In this document: piece by piece, positions 25,977 to 34,811 of the stretch
Numbering within the stretch: position 1 is the stretch's first letter
Layout: each line of letters starts with the position of its first letter
Source of the DNA: Aliidiomarina sanyensis
GTDB taxonomy: Bacteria > Pseudomonadota > Gammaproteobacteria > Enterobacterales > Alteromonadaceae
Direction of reading: 5' to 3'
Assembly: GCF_003987175.1 (NCBI RefSeq)
Contig: NZ_PIPM01000017.1
Coordinates: 1 to 36,176, forward strand
Length of the DNA: 36,176 bases
Notes under the pieces: model-generated
What the model was told of the DNA's origin: nothing
Database searches by the model: none
What the model saw: only the letters and a program-made list of their open reading frames with translations
Program-made: the position numbers and the translations under genes

Positions 25977-26329
25977 AAATGTTCGTTGGGCCGCCGGCTA
26001 TCTATTTGCACAAAGCGCCGGTCGACTTCCGCAAAAGCATCAATGGCCTCAGCGCCATTGTTGAAAGCGAGATGGCGCTCTCACCATTTAGCGGGGCCCT
26101 GTTTGTGTTTTGCAATCGTCAGCGCGATAAACTCAAGGTGTTGTACTGGGACAAGACAGGCTTCTGCCTGTGGTACAAGCGCCTTGAAAAGGCGAAGTTC
26201 AAGTGGCCACGTAAGATGCCCGGTAACACCATTACGCTGACTGAGCAGCAATGGGCATGGCTCTTAGATGGCCTCGATATTACCTTAATGAAAGGCCATC
26301 AGCCGCTGCATTTTAGTTCGGTGACCTGA
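25973..26329 (+). CDS. tnpB: IS66 protein TnpB (copy 1)
   Basis: This 118-residue IS66 Orf2 protein has the conserved PVDFRKSINGLSAIV near the start, FCNRQRDKLKVLYWD in the middle and FKWPRKMPG near the end. It is required for transposition, with an unclear biochemical role. It starts within the tnpA stop (ATGA overlap). It differs from copy 2 at six residues (G6E, V45I, D52Y, L54P, N85S, A95S). It appears intact. Confidence 0.92.
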   Translation: MKMFVGPPAIYLHKAPVDFRKSINGLSAIVESEMALSPFSGALFVFCNRQRDKLKVLYWDKTGFCLWYKRLEKAKFKWPRKMPGNTITLTEQQWAWLLDGLDITLMKGHQPLHFSSVT

Positions 26330-26443
26330 TCGTAGTTGCCCATATAGGGATCAAGCATAACAGCCAATTATCGATCACCAATTGGTCTAAGAAAGACTTT
26401 ATCTGTGGCGGCTTAGCGTCAATTTATGCGGTATAATAGCCGC

Positions 26444-26865
26444 ATGAAAAAGCTTGATACTAACGCACTTCCAGATGATGTCGAGGCCCTCAAAAAGATG
26501 GTGCTCGAACTACAAAATCAGCAACAAGCTGAGACGATGCAGTGGAAGCGCAAGCTCTATCACCTCCTGGAAAAGTGGCAGCTTGAACTCAAGAAACGCT
26601 TTGCTGCCAGCTCTGAAGGCCTGCCCGGCCAAGGCGACCTGTTCAACGAAATTGAAGACATCCTCAACCCTGATGAGGATGAAGTCGCTGTAGAGTAGCA
26701 CATTGCTTACACGCGCAAGTTACCGCGTCGTGAGCGTTTAGCGTCTTCACTGCCGCGCCAGGAAATCGTTCACGATATCAGCGACGATGAGAAAACCTGC
26801 GAGTGTTGCGGCACCGACATGCATCGCATGGGTGAGGATGTCAGCGAGAAGCTCGACTTTATTCC
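26444..26865 (+). pseudogene. tnpC: IS66 transposase TnpC (copy 1), nonsense and truncated
   Basis: The frame begins like copy 2 (MKKLDTN) and carries the N-terminal coiled-coil region, but a TAG at 26696-26698 replaces the CAG seen in copy 2 (VAVEQ). The same frame continues with HIAYTRKLPRR and CECCGTDMHRMGEDVSEKLDFIP, then breaks at 26865, where similarity to copy 2 ends and foreign sequence begins. The zinc-binding segment is incomplete and the whole DDE catalytic domain is absent, so it cannot catalyse transposition. Copy 1 depends on copy 2 for transposase. Confidence 0.88.
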
Positions 26866-26977
26866 TGTGTACTAGCTCAGATTATTTGAAAACAGGGTGT
26901 TCTGTCAAACCGACCATGTGTTAACTATGTAGAATTACTGTGTACTATGCACGCCTTTTAGCGTGGTAATTCATCTA

Positions 26978-27026
26978 TTATTACCGGTTAATAATCTGCT
27001 ATACTGGGCCTGAATTTTAGTTCAGG
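26978..27026 (+). promoter_or_regulatory. Possible promoter and hairpin before the metal-efflux genes
   Basis: TTATTA (26978-26983) and TATACT (27000-27005, preceded by TGC) form a weak promoter with a 16-base spacer and an extended -10. Just downstream CCTGAA (27009-27014) and TTCAGG (27021-27026) form a six-bp hairpin that could be an operator or leader structure. The 26866-26977 stretch has no supportable gene and no regulator is encoded nearby. Confidence 0.4.
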
Positions 27027-27042
27027 CTTAACCGGACTGTCC

Positions 27043-27387
27043 ATGCGTCACGCACTTTTATCAATAATGACTCTGATATTGCTCGCTCAGCTTTCTTTGG
27101 CTGGTACGGGTGTGCATCAGTTGCATTTGAGTGAACAACGACATGATGACAGTCAAACCTCCCATATACACCTTGAGCTTCAGGCAACCACTGCAATTTC
27201 AGCAGAATTAAGCGATTCAGACTTTAACGAGCTATGTCTCGACTGCCAGTGTCATGGCGGTATCTCGATGATGACTGATTATTCTCAAACGACAGACATA
27301 GCGCTACTGCCTTCTAGAGTCGTGCTGTTACCGGTGCGTTTCAGTTCTCTCTTTCCTGATCCCTCATTTCGCCCTCCCATCGCATAA
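27043..27387 (+). CDS. Small exported His/Cys-containing protein linked to metal efflux
   Basis: This 114-residue protein has an N-terminal signal peptide (MTLILLAQLSLAG region, cleavage near residue 20). The mature part is rich in His (HQLHLSEQRHDD, HIHLEL) and has the motif CLDCQCHGG, both suited to binding soft metals. Similar small exported proteins often precede CzcCBA/CusCBA-type operons and are thought to bind periplasmic metal or modulate the pump; CopL or DUF2946-like proteins are the nearest types I know. No strong ribosome site is visible. It lies 86 bp before the adaptor gene and is probably cotranscribed. Confidence 0.6.
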   Translation: MRHALLSIMTLILLAQLSLAGTGVHQLHLSEQRHDDSQTSHIHLELQATTAISAELSDSDFNELCLDCQCHGGISMMTDYSQTTDIALLPSRVVLLPVRFSSLFPDPSFRPPIA

Positions 27388-27473
27388 CTTTATTTCTTCT
27401 ATATCTAGGATTACTTGAACTCGCTTATATAGCGGGTGGATTTGTGTACTGAATACATACCGGAAATATTTTT

Positions 27474-28643
27474 ATGAAAATCATATCAAGCACTGCTTAT
27501 AGAGCGGGGCGTGTGGTCCAGTGTATCTTAGCAAAATGTACCTTCGTCGTTGTGCTGAGCACGATAATCAGTGCGTGTTTTATTGGGGCAGCGGTTGCAC
27601 ATGATGATAATCACGACGATGAACACAGCGGCCAAGTTACTCTGACAAATGAGCAGCAAAGACTTGCTGGTATCGAAGTTGAACAGGCAGTGGGTTCAGG
27701 GTTTTCACTGCAGACAACGGTGCCCGGGCAACTTTTGAATGATCGGGCGCGCAGTATTGTGATTGCCCCACAACTGGACGTACGAATTATCCATTACGAT
27801 GCAAGCATCGGCCAAAGTGTAGCTGTCGGAGATGCGCTTTTGACCATTGGTGGGCGAGAGATTGCTGACGCTCAGGCAGATTTCGTACTGGCAGCGCAGG
27901 AGTTATCTCGCATTCAACGTATGGAAGAAGGCGTAGTCAGCGATACAGTTCGGGAAGAGGCCAGAATTGAGGCCGAGCGGCGGCGTGCCGTGTTGCGCTC
28001 GGTGTTTATGACGGACGCACAAATCACTGCATTGCTTAGTTGTTCTGACTGTATTGGTCAGGTTCAGGTGTTATCACCGATGGCCGGGAAAGTGCAGTTA
28101 TCACCGGAACAACTACAGTACTCCGCCGGGCAGACTCTATCAGCTGGAACATCTCTTTTGCGGGTTAACGATGAATCAACGTTGTGGGTGGCCGCAGAGT
28201 TGCCGGTAAGACACCGGTTGCCCCTGGAAGCGGGGCAGTCTGTTGTTGTTAACGTGAATGGAGAGTTGGTAACCGGAGAGGTGTTGAGCCGAAGTCATTA
28301 CGTGTCGTCTGTGACCCGAACTGAGCAGATCCTTATTTCTGTAGATAACCGTTCGACTCATTGGCATGCCGGACAGTTTGCTGAAGTTCATTTACCGTCT
28401 GCTGAACAGCAGGGCGTACTCGTACCTGATGCAGCATTGCACCGTCAGGAGGGTAATCAATGGCGCGTATTCGTGCAAAATGAACAAAATACGTTTAGTT
28501 CTGTTGAGGTTACCGTGTTGGAGAGCCAAGGTGGACTTCATCTTGTCAGTGGTATTGAACCAGGTGCCAGGTTGGTCATGAAAGGTGCATTTTTTATCGC
28601 ATCTGAACTGGCAAAAGATGGTTTCGATACCCACAACCATTAA
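27474..28643 (+). CDS. Heavy-metal RND efflux periplasmic adaptor, CusB/CzcB type
   Basis: This 389-residue membrane fusion protein has an N-terminal hydrophobic segment (about residues 20-42), then the acidic-histidine stretch HDDNHDDEH that could gather metal ions. The barrel-sandwich half-motifs are IVIAPQLDVRIIHYDASIGQSV and PMAGKVQLSP, separated by a helical hairpin (about 135-185) containing LSCSDC. The C-terminal beta-barrel and membrane-proximal domains are present, so length is normal. It ends with DTHNH. It links the inner-membrane pump to an outer-membrane channel, but no channel gene is present here. The pump gene follows after 11 bp. Confidence 0.85.
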   Translation: MKIISSTAYRAGRVVQCILAKCTFVVVLSTIISACFIGAAVAHDDNHDDEHSGQVTLTNEQQRLAGIEVEQAVGSGFSLQTTVPGQLLNDRARSIVIAPQLDVRIIHYDASIGQSVAVGDALLTIGGREIADAQADFVLAAQELSRIQRMEEGVVSDTVREEARIEAERRRAVLRSVFMTDAQITALLSCSDCIGQVQVLSPMAGKVQLSPEQLQYSAGQTLSAGTSLLRVNDESTLWVAAELPVRHRLPLEAGQSVVVNVNGELVTGEVLSRSHYVSSVTRTEQILISVDNRSTHWHAGQFAEVHLPSAEQQGVLVPDAALHRQEGNQWRVFVQNEQNTFSSVEVTVLESQGGLHLVSGIEPGARLVMKGAFFIASELAKDGFDTHNH

Positions 28644-28654
28644 GGAGCTAAGCA

Positions 28655-31600
28655 ATGTTTTCTACACTTTTAAGTCGTCTGATTCAGTTCCGCTTAATGG
28701 TATTCATCCTGTTGAGTGTTTTTATTGGCGGGGTAATTTTTACTATTCCTCGACTAAATTTAGATGCATTTCCAGACGTAACCAATGTACAGGTGACGGT
28801 TAACACTCAGGCCAATGGTCTGGCAGCCGAAGAAGTTGAACAGTTGATTACCTATCCGCTTGAATCATCAATGTACGCTTTAACGGGAGTGACAGAGGTG
28901 CGTTCGTTATCCCGCACTGGTTTGTCGGTGGTAACTGTTGTTTTTGCAGACGGTACTGATATTTATTTTGCCCGCCAGCAAGTATTTGAAAAGCTTAGTG
29001 AAGCGCGCGAGATGATTCCTGAACAGCTTGGAATACCTAAAATGGGGCCTAATACGTCCGGCCTTGGTGAGGTATTCCAATACACATTGCGCTCAGATAA
29101 TCCGGCGTACGATGCGGCTGCTTTACGCACATTGAATGATTTTCTGGTCAAGTTACTGTTGATGCCCGTGGATGGAGTCACTGAAATCTTGTCCTTCGGT
29201 GGGCCAGTTCTGCAGTACCAGGTGCAAATTGATCCCGTACGCCTTCTAGAATATGACCTGACTATGGAGCAGGTCTTTAGCACAGTGGCCGATAATAACC
29301 TGAATGCTGGTGGCTGGTTTATGCCTCAGGGTGATAATCAGTTAGTCGTTCGTGGTGCAGGTATGCTGCCAGCGGGTGATGCTGGGCTGGAGGCTATTCG
29401 TCAACTACCAATTATACAACGTCAGGGAATTCCGGTGCGAATTGGCGATGTTGCATCGGTAGGTTTTGGCCATGAAATCCGAGTGGGTGCAGTCACAATG
29501 ACTGAAAAAAATGAGTCAGGTGAGACCGAGGCTCTGGGCGAAGTGGTTGCTGGCATTATTTTGCAGCGGACAGGTGCGAATACAAAGGCTGTTATCGATG
29601 GTATTGAAGCGCGTTTAGATAGTATCAATAGCGCCCTCCCTGAGGGCGTATACCTTGAAGCGTACTATGATCAGTCGCACTTGATTGAAAGAGCGGTAAC
29701 TACAATCAGGGATGCTGTTTTTTTTGCGTTTGTGCTGATTGTCTTGGTTTTGCTTGGATTTTTAAGAAACATCCGCGCTTCAGTGTTAGTGCTTTTATCG
29801 ATCCCGTTGTCAATAGGGGTTGCGCTGCTTTTTATGCATCAGTGGGGAATTTCAGCCAACCTGATGTCGTTGGGCGGATTAGCTATTGCAACAGGCTTGA
29901 TGATTGATGCGTCGGTCGTGATGGTCGAGCGGATTTTTCAACGACTTACAGCATCGCAAAGTACCCGGCCCATGACAGTGACTGAGCATATTATTGAAGC
30001 GGGTCAGGAGGTTGCCCGGCCAGTTATGTTTGCAACGTTGATTATCATGACTGTGTTTGTTCCTTTATTTTTTCTTGAAGGGGTGGAAAGTAAGTTATTT
30101 CAGCCTATGGCGGTCAGCGTCATTTTAGGTTTGGCAGGCTCCTTAATAGTTGCGTTAGTTATAGTGCCACCGCTTGCATCGTACTTATTCAAAAAAGCGC
30201 CTAAACATGTTGAGCCGAAGATATACCATATTGTTGAACGCGGCTTTATTCGGGGCCTTACCCTGAGTTTGAAAAAGCCGCTATGGGTAGGGGTGGTTAC
30301 GCTGGCATTTGTCAGCATAGCAGTGCTGCTTGGTCCACGACTGGAAACAGAGTTTGCCCCGGAACTGGAAGAAGGAACAATTAATATGCGGGTTACTCTG
30401 GCACCGTCGGCAAATCTGGATACTTCCATTCGTGTAGCACAGCAACTGGAAGGCATGCTGATGGACTTCCCGGAAGTAACCTACGCGTTGTCGCGTATAG
30501 GCTCCCCTGAGTTGGGTGGAGATCCTGAGCCTATTAATAATATCGAAATGTACATCGGTTTAACCGATATGGCGGCGTGGCAGACCGCAGCCACCCGCGA
30601 AGAACTGCAAAGTAAAATGAATGAAGTGCTGGGTGAGCTACCTGGTGTTGTACTCAATTTTTCTCAGCCTATAGCAACACGGGTTGATGAGCTGTTATCC
30701 GGGGTTCGGGCGCAATTGGCGATCAAGTTATTTGGCTCTGATTTGGGTGTTCTGGTGGAAAAGGGCGAGGAACTACAACGTTTAGTGGATGCTATCCCCG
30801 GAACTACCGATGTGGCGCTGGAGCAAATTAGTGGTGAAGAGCAATTAACTATTCGCCCTGATTATACCGCAATGTCCCGTTACGGATTTGATGTTGCAGA
30901 CTTGATGGCCTGGGTACGTTTAGGTGTGGGTGGAGAAAATGCGGGGCAGATTCTGGATGGTAATGCCCGTCATGATATAAATGTACGACTTCATTCTGAC
31001 TTTCGTGCCTCACCAGAGTCCATTGCGCGTATTCCGCTAAAAACAGCCAGCGGAGCAATTGTTTTATTGGGAGATATAACTGAAATCACGCGTGAATCGG
31101 CAGCTCCGATGATTCGCCGCGAAAACGCCCAGCGCCGAATTGTCATTGAGTCTAATATCAGTGGCCGGGCTATGGGTAGTGTGGTTGCTGATATTCAATC
31201 GGCAATCCAGCAGTTTGACTTACCTGCCGGCTATACGATTGAAATAGGCGGACAGTTTGAGAATCAGCAGCGAGCGCAGCAACGGTTAATGGTAGTGGTA
31301 CCGGTATCTCTGCTGATTATTACGCTATTTCTGTACCTGGCTTTTCGCTCCATTAAACAGGTGGCTTTGGTAGTAACTAATGTGCCTGTGGCCCTTGTCG
31401 GCGGGGTTATTGCTCTGTACCTAAGTGGAACATATTTATCAGTGCCGAGCGCTATTGGTTTTATAACTGTTTTTGGTGTAGCAATGCTAAATGGCGTGGT
31501 ATTACTAGATGCGATTAATGGCTTACGGCAGCGTGGAATGTCAGTGCAGGACGCTGTGCTACAAGGCACAGCAAGCCGTTTACAGCCTGTCTTGATTACC

Positions 31601-31783
31601 GCCATAACCTCAATACTTGCGTTAGTGCCTATTTTATTGTCGCAGGGAATTGGCAGTGAAATTCATAAACCGTTGGCAACTGTAGTTCTGGGAGGACTAA
31701 TCACTTCAACAGTACTGACCCTGTTTGTTATTCCGACTTTATATACACTGATATATAAAGAAAAGGGAAACAACAAGGCGTAG
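28655..31783 (+). CDS. Heavy-metal efflux RND pump (HME family), CusA-like
   Basis: This inner-membrane proton-driven pump of 1,042 residues has full RND length: TM1 near residues 13-30, two large periplasmic loops and 11 further helices. The TM4 signature reads SLGGLAIATGLMIDASVVMVER with Asp418 at the proton-relay position. This is closer to the CusA (copper/silver) form AIAIGAMVDAAIVMIEN than to the zinc/cobalt/cadmium form DFGIIVDGAVVMVEN, but it is not identical, so the metal is uncertain. AAGGAG lies eight bases before the ATG. Codon use and base composition look more AT-rich than the housekeeping genes on the left, consistent with acquisition. Adaptor and pump form one operon without an outer-membrane factor. 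Confidence 0.88.
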   Translation: MFSTLLSRLIQFRLMVFILLSVFIGGVIFTIPRLNLDAFPDVTNVQVTVNTQANGLAAEEVEQLITYPLESSMYALTGVTEVRSLSRTGLSVVTVVFADGTDIYFARQQVFEKLSEAREMIPEQLGIPKMGPNTSGLGEVFQYTLRSDNPAYDAAALRTLNDFLVKLLLMPVDGVTEILSFGGPVLQYQVQIDPVRLLEYDLTMEQVFSTVADNNLNAGGWFMPQGDNQLVVRGAGMLPAGDAGLEAIRQLPIIQRQGIPVRIGDVASVGFGHEIRVGAVTMTEKNESGETEALGEVVAGIILQRTGANTKAVIDGIEARLDSINSALPEGVYLEAYYDQSHLIERAVTTIRDAVFFAFVLIVLVLLGFLRNIRASVLVLLSIPLSIGVALLFMHQWGISANLMSLGGLAIATGLMIDASVVMVERIFQRLTASQSTRPMTVTEHIIEAGQEVARPVMFATLIIMTVFVPLFFLEGVESKLFQPMAVSVILGLAGSLIVALVIVPPLASYLFKKAPKHVEPKIYHIVERGFIRGLTLSLKKPLWVGVVTLAFVSIAVLLGPRLETEFAPELEEGTINMRVTLAPSANLDTSIRVAQQLEGMLMDFPEVTYALSRIGSPELGGDPEPINNIEMYIGLTDMAAWQTAATREELQSKMNEVLGELPGVVLNFSQPIATRVDELLSGVRAQLAIKLFGSDLGVLVEKGEELQRLVDAIPGTTDVALEQISGEEQLTIRPDYTAMSRYGFDVADLMAWVRLGVGGENAGQILDGNARHDINVRLHSDFRASPESIARIPLKTASGAIVLLGDITEITRESAAPMIRRENAQRRIVIESNISGRAMGSVVADIQSAIQQFDLPAGYTIEIGGQFENQQRAQQRLMVVVPVSLLIITLFLYLAFRSIKQVALVVTNVPVALVGGVIALYLSGTYLSVPSAIGFITVFGVAMLNGVVLLDAINGLRQRGMSVQDAVLQGTASRLQPVLITAITSILALVPILLSQGIGSEIHKPLATVVLGGLITSTVLTLFVIPTLYTLIYKEKGNNKA

Positions 31784-31965
31784 CAATTAGTCCGGCCATT
31801 AGAAGCGCTGCTTGCAGTGGAGGTATTCAGCATCTTTAAAAAAGGTTTACTTTATAAAAGCTTTTGCAGGTGTCTGTTTTGCATGTCTTTATTGGGTTAT
31901 CTGATATTATGCTGATGATTACCCGCAGGTGGGTGATTGGCCTACATGGCTGTTTTTTTTGCATG

Positions 31966-32248
31966 GAGAGTTTCAAATGAAAACTCACAAGATAGCGGTG
32001 ATGATGCATTGTTACCGGGTGAGCAACCAAGTATTGATGGCGAAGAGCTCGCCCCACTGTTTGACGAAGCCGTGGCATTTGTGACCGAGACGCGTCGTGT
32101 TTCGGTATCAAGTGTGCAGCGTAAATTCCGCATTGGTTACAACCGCGCAGCACGTGTGGTAGAACAAATGGAAACGGCTGGTGTCGTAAGTAACGCAGGG
32201 CATAACGGTTCGCGCGATGTCCTTGCACCGCCACCGCCACGCGACTGA
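31966..32248 (+). pseudogene. ftsK: ftsK fragment: C-terminal gamma domain only
   Basis: About 90 residues match the very end of the DNA translocase FtsK: an acidic linker ([13 protein letters not shown]) then the winged-helix gamma domain with [39 protein letters not shown] and PPPPRD. In a complete FtsK this domain reads KOPS sequences. The motor and membrane parts are absent, so this is a displaced scrap. The left boundary is approximate, near 31966, where the linker similarity starts. The 180 bp between the pump gene stop and here holds no gene I can support. It is followed after 39 bp by the lolA start, the normal chromosomal order. Confidence 0.85.
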
Positions 32249-32287
32249 TGTTGAGGCAGTGTCAGCAGACTAATAGTAGGAATATAC

Positions 32288-32665
32288 ATGACCATGAAGT
32301 ATGGATTGAGCCAGATGGTTGCGACAGCGGTCGCAGGGGTCGCGTTGTTGACCGCAGCCCCTTTCGTTTATGCGCAAGATGCGTACGAGCAGTGGCGTGA
32401 GCTGATTGCTGAATTTGAACAAACTGACCTCAGTCAGAAAGACTTCTGTGAGCCGCGAGGCATCAACCCAGCGTATTTTAGTCAGCGTCGATTAGAGTTG
32501 CAGCGCGAAGCTGAAGATAACGACACTGGTTTTGCGCTGGCGGTCTCGCAGCCGGCAACCTCGCAGCAAACGCTGCAACTTTGTATTGGTCAAGCTAAGT
32601 TGGTATTGCCATTGTCGGTTTCCCCACGCTGGGTCGCTCAATTGGTTAAAGAGCTCAGCGCATGA
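32288..32665 (+). pseudogene. LolA signal peptide fused to IS66 TnpA (copy 2)
   Basis: The N-terminal 31 residues are a Sec signal peptide (hydrophobic core VATAVAGVALLTAAPF, cleavage near VYAQD) starting at ATG 32288 or 32294, with AGGA upstream. Its place right after an ftsK end identifies it as the start of lolA, the outer-membrane lipoprotein chaperone. At about 32381-32387 the sequence switches in frame to TnpA (EQWRELIAEFEQTDLSQK), losing the first nine TnpA residues and the IS66 left end. The hybrid of 125 residues could be translated and exported, which would remove TnpA from DNA, so it is probably non-functional. The fusion records an IS66-mediated junction formed in a lolA locus elsewhere. 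Confidence 0.8.
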
Positions 32666-33018
32666 AAATGTTCGTTGAGCCGCCGGCCATCTATTTGCAC
32701 AAAGCGCCGGTCGACTTTCGTAAAAGCATTAATGGTTTAAGCGCCATTGTTGAGAGCGAAATGGCGCTCTCGCCATTCAGTGGTGCGCTGTTTATCTTTT
32801 GCAATCGTCAGCGCTATAAACCCAAGGTCTTGTACTGGGACAAAACAGGCTTTTGCCTGTGGTACAAGCGCCTGGAAAAGGCGAAGTTCAAATGGCCACG
32901 TAAGATGCCCGGCAGCACCATCACGCTCACTGAACAACAGTGGAGCTGGCTCTTAGATGGTCTTGATATTACCTTGATGAAAGGCCATCAACCGCTGCAT
33001 TTTAGTTCGGTGACCTGA
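32662..33018 (+). CDS. tnpB: IS66 protein TnpB (copy 2)
   Basis: This intact 118-residue IS66 Orf2 protein is 112/118 identical to copy 1 by eye, with the same PVDFRKSINGLS opening and LHFSSVT end. ATG overlaps the stop of the fused TnpA (ATGA). The six differences show that the two IS66 copies diverged before they came together. Confidence 0.92.
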   Translation: MKMFVEPPAIYLHKAPVDFRKSINGLSAIVESEMALSPFSGALFIFCNRQRYKPKVLYWDKTGFCLWYKRLEKAKFKWPRKMPGSTITLTEQQWSWLLDGLDITLMKGHQPLHFSSVT

Positions 33019-33132
33019 TCGTAGTTGCCCATATAGGGATCAAGCATAACAGCCAATTATCGATCACCAATCGGTATAAGAAAGCCTTTATCAGTAGCGG
33101 TTTAGCACCTCGTGTTGCGGTATAATAGCCGC

Positions 33133-34695
33133 ATGAAAAAGCTTGATACCAATACACTTCCAGATGACGTTGAAGCCCTCAAGGCAATGCTGCTTGAGCA
33201 GCAGGCTGAGACGGCTCGCTTGCAGCAAGAAGGCGAGCGCTGGAAGCGTGATTTTTATCAGCTATTGGAAAAATGGCAATTAGAGCTGAAGAAACGCTTT
33301 GCTGCCAGTGCTGAAGGCTTGCCTGGTCAGGGCGACCTGTTCAACGAAATCGAAGACATCCTCAAACCTGACGAGGAAGAGGTCGCTGTAGAGCAGCACA
33401 TTGCTTACACGCGCAAGTTGCCGCGCCGCGCACGATTAGATGCGTCGTTGCCACGCCAAGAAATCGTTCACGATATCAGCGATGATGAGAAAACCTGCGA
33501 GTGCTGTGGCACCGACATGCATCGCATGGGCGAGGATGTCAGCGAGAAGCTCGACTTTATTCCAGCCAAGGTGCAGGTGATTCGCCATGTACGCCCAAAA
33601 TACAGCTGCCGCACCTGTGAGCAGCAAGGCACCGAAAGTAACATCAAGCAGGCGCCCGTGCCGCCAAGCATGCTGCCCAAGAGCATTGCCACCCCGAGCT
33701 TGTTGGCGCAAATCATCACGGCCAAATTCCAGTATGGTTTACCGCTGTACCGCCAGGAAACCATGTTCAAGCAGTTCGGTGCGGACATCAGTCGCCAGAC
33801 CATGAGCCGTTGGTTGGTGGCCGTCAGCCAAAAGCTTGAGCCGCTGTACCAGCGCATGCACGATATCTTAGTGCAACAGCCGGTATTATGGGCGGATGAG
33901 ACGACTCTTAAGGTTATCCAGTCGGAAAAAAGTAAATCCTACATGTGGGTGTATGGGTGTGGCGGCGATAAACCGCCGCCGGATGATGCATCACCACCAC
34001 CAAACATCGTACTCTATGACTACCAAGATGGTCGCGGCGGCACACACCCGAAAGACTTCCTGAAAGTCTACCGCGGCCCCTTGCAGGTGGATGGCTATCA
34101 AGGCTATGAGCAAACTGAAGCCAAGCTTGCTGGTTGCTGGGCGCATGCCAGACGTAAGTTCGTGGATGCCAAAACCGTGCAAGGAAAAAAGAAAACCGGC
34201 CGCGCCGATGTCGCGATTAAGTATATCCAAAAGCTGTACCGCGTTGAGCGCCTGATGGCCAATAAGTCAGCGGATGAGCGCTTACACGCACGACAAACCG
34301 AATCGACAAAGGTGATGAATAGCTTCAAAGAATGGATTGATACTCAGCTCACCCAAGTGCCACCGACCAGTGTGCTCGGCAAGGCCGTGCAATACACCCT
34401 AAACCAGTGGTCAAAATTGCAAGTGTACTTAACCGATGGGCGCATCAACATCGACAACAACCGCGCCGAGCGCGCCATCAAACCGTTCGTGATAGGCCGC
34501 AAAGCCTGGCTGTTCGCTAATACGCATGGTGGCGCGGATGCCAGTGCGGTGCTCTACAGCCTAGTGGAAACCGCTAAAGCAAACAGCCTGCAACCGATCG
34601 ACTACCTGATGAGCCTGTTCGAGCAATGGCCGCTTATTAAAGACAACGACGACATCGACCACTTGCTGCCTTGGAATATTGAGCTCACACGCTAG
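33133..34695 (+). CDS. tnpC: IS66 transposase TnpC (copy 2), intact
   Basis: This is a DDE transposase of 520 residues. Order: N-terminal coiled coil (about residues 10-60), a TnpC leucine-zipper/linker region, a zinc-binding segment with CECCG and CRTC, then the DDE_Tnp_IS66 domain with Asp in WADETTLKV, Asp in QVDGYQGY and Glu in DNNRAERAIKPFVIGRKAW. The IS66 C-terminal domain follows and ends near LPWNIELTR. Start ATG at 33133 matches copy 1; the in-frame TTG at 33112 is less likely. It is the only complete transposase in the composite element and could mobilise the whole unit via the outer ends. Confidence 0.93.
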   Translation: MKKLDTNTLPDDVEALKAMLLEQQAETARLQQEGERWKRDFYQLLEKWQLELKKRFAASAEGLPGQGDLFNEIEDILKPDEEEVAVEQHIAYTRKLPRRARLDASLPRQEIVHDISDDEKTCECCGTDMHRMGEDVSEKLDFIPAKVQVIRHVRPKYSCRTCEQQGTESNIKQAPVPPSMLPKSIATPSLLAQIITAKFQYGLPLYRQETMFKQFGADISRQTMSRWLVAVSQKLEPLYQRMHDILVQQPVLWADETTLKVIQSEKSKSYMWVYGCGGDKPPPDDASPPPNIVLYDYQDGRGGTHPKDFLKVYRGPLQVDGYQGYEQTEAKLAGCWAHARRKFVDAKTVQGKKKTGRADVAIKYIQKLYRVERLMANKSADERLHARQTESTKVMNSFKEWIDTQLTQVPPTSVLGKAVQYTLNQWSKLQVYLTDGRINIDNNRAERAIKPFVIGRKAWLFANTHGGADASAVLYSLVETAKANSLQPIDYLMSLFEQWPLIKDNDDIDHLLPWNIELTR

Positions 34696-34769
34696 CGTCA
34701 ATTGTCTTGACCGGTTGTAAGGCCAGCAGATCTGAACGAGCAAATGATTATGGTCAATGTGTGCTAGGC

Positions 34770-34780
34770 GTTACGCTTAC
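34770..34780 (-). repeat. IS66 right terminal inverted repeat
   Basis: Read inward on the minus strand it is GTAAGCGTAAC, matching the left end at 10 of 11 bases. It lies 75 bp after the tnpC stop and is directly followed by GGTTAATC. Confidence 0.8.
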
Positions 34781-34788
34781 GGTTAATC
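34781..34788. repeat. Right copy of 8-bp target-site duplication
   Basis: GGTTAATC is identical to 25581-25588. The bases that follow (GCTGCATATGCG) resume the metzincin reading frame, AAYAGRN and a stop at 34812. Confidence 0.9.
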
Positions 34789-34811
34789 GCTGCATATGCG
34801 GGGAGGAATTA

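Larger units (their letters stand above)
25589..34780. mobile_element. Composite IS66 element carrying a metal-efflux pair and an ftsK-lolA fragment
   Basis: The unit is 9,192 bp, bounded by matching IS66 ends (GTAAGCGTCAC left; GTAAGCGTAAC right, inverted) and by a perfect 8-bp duplication. Inside, copy 1 of IS66 (25589-26865) lacks its right part and copy 2 (about 32387-34780) lacks its left end, so only the outer ends remain. Cargo between them is a small metal-linked protein, an RND adaptor and pump, and a scrap of ftsK and lolA. The two IS66 copies are related but not identical (TnpB proteins differ at 6 of 118 residues), so this is not a recent tandem duplication. The simplest reading is insertion of the whole unit in one event. 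The alternative is an original single IS66 insertion later expanded by recombination between IS66 copies. Confidence 0.85.

Noticed and set aside
31836-32240. Minus-strand open frame of 134 codons opposite the ftsK fragment
   Set aside because: It is the antisense shadow of the FtsK gamma domain and has no ribosome site or recognisable motif.
34707-34811. Longer start for the first immunity candidate
   Set aside because: It begins inside the IS66 right end; the ATG at 34812 has its own strong ribosome site and the reconstructed coupling to the toxin stop.
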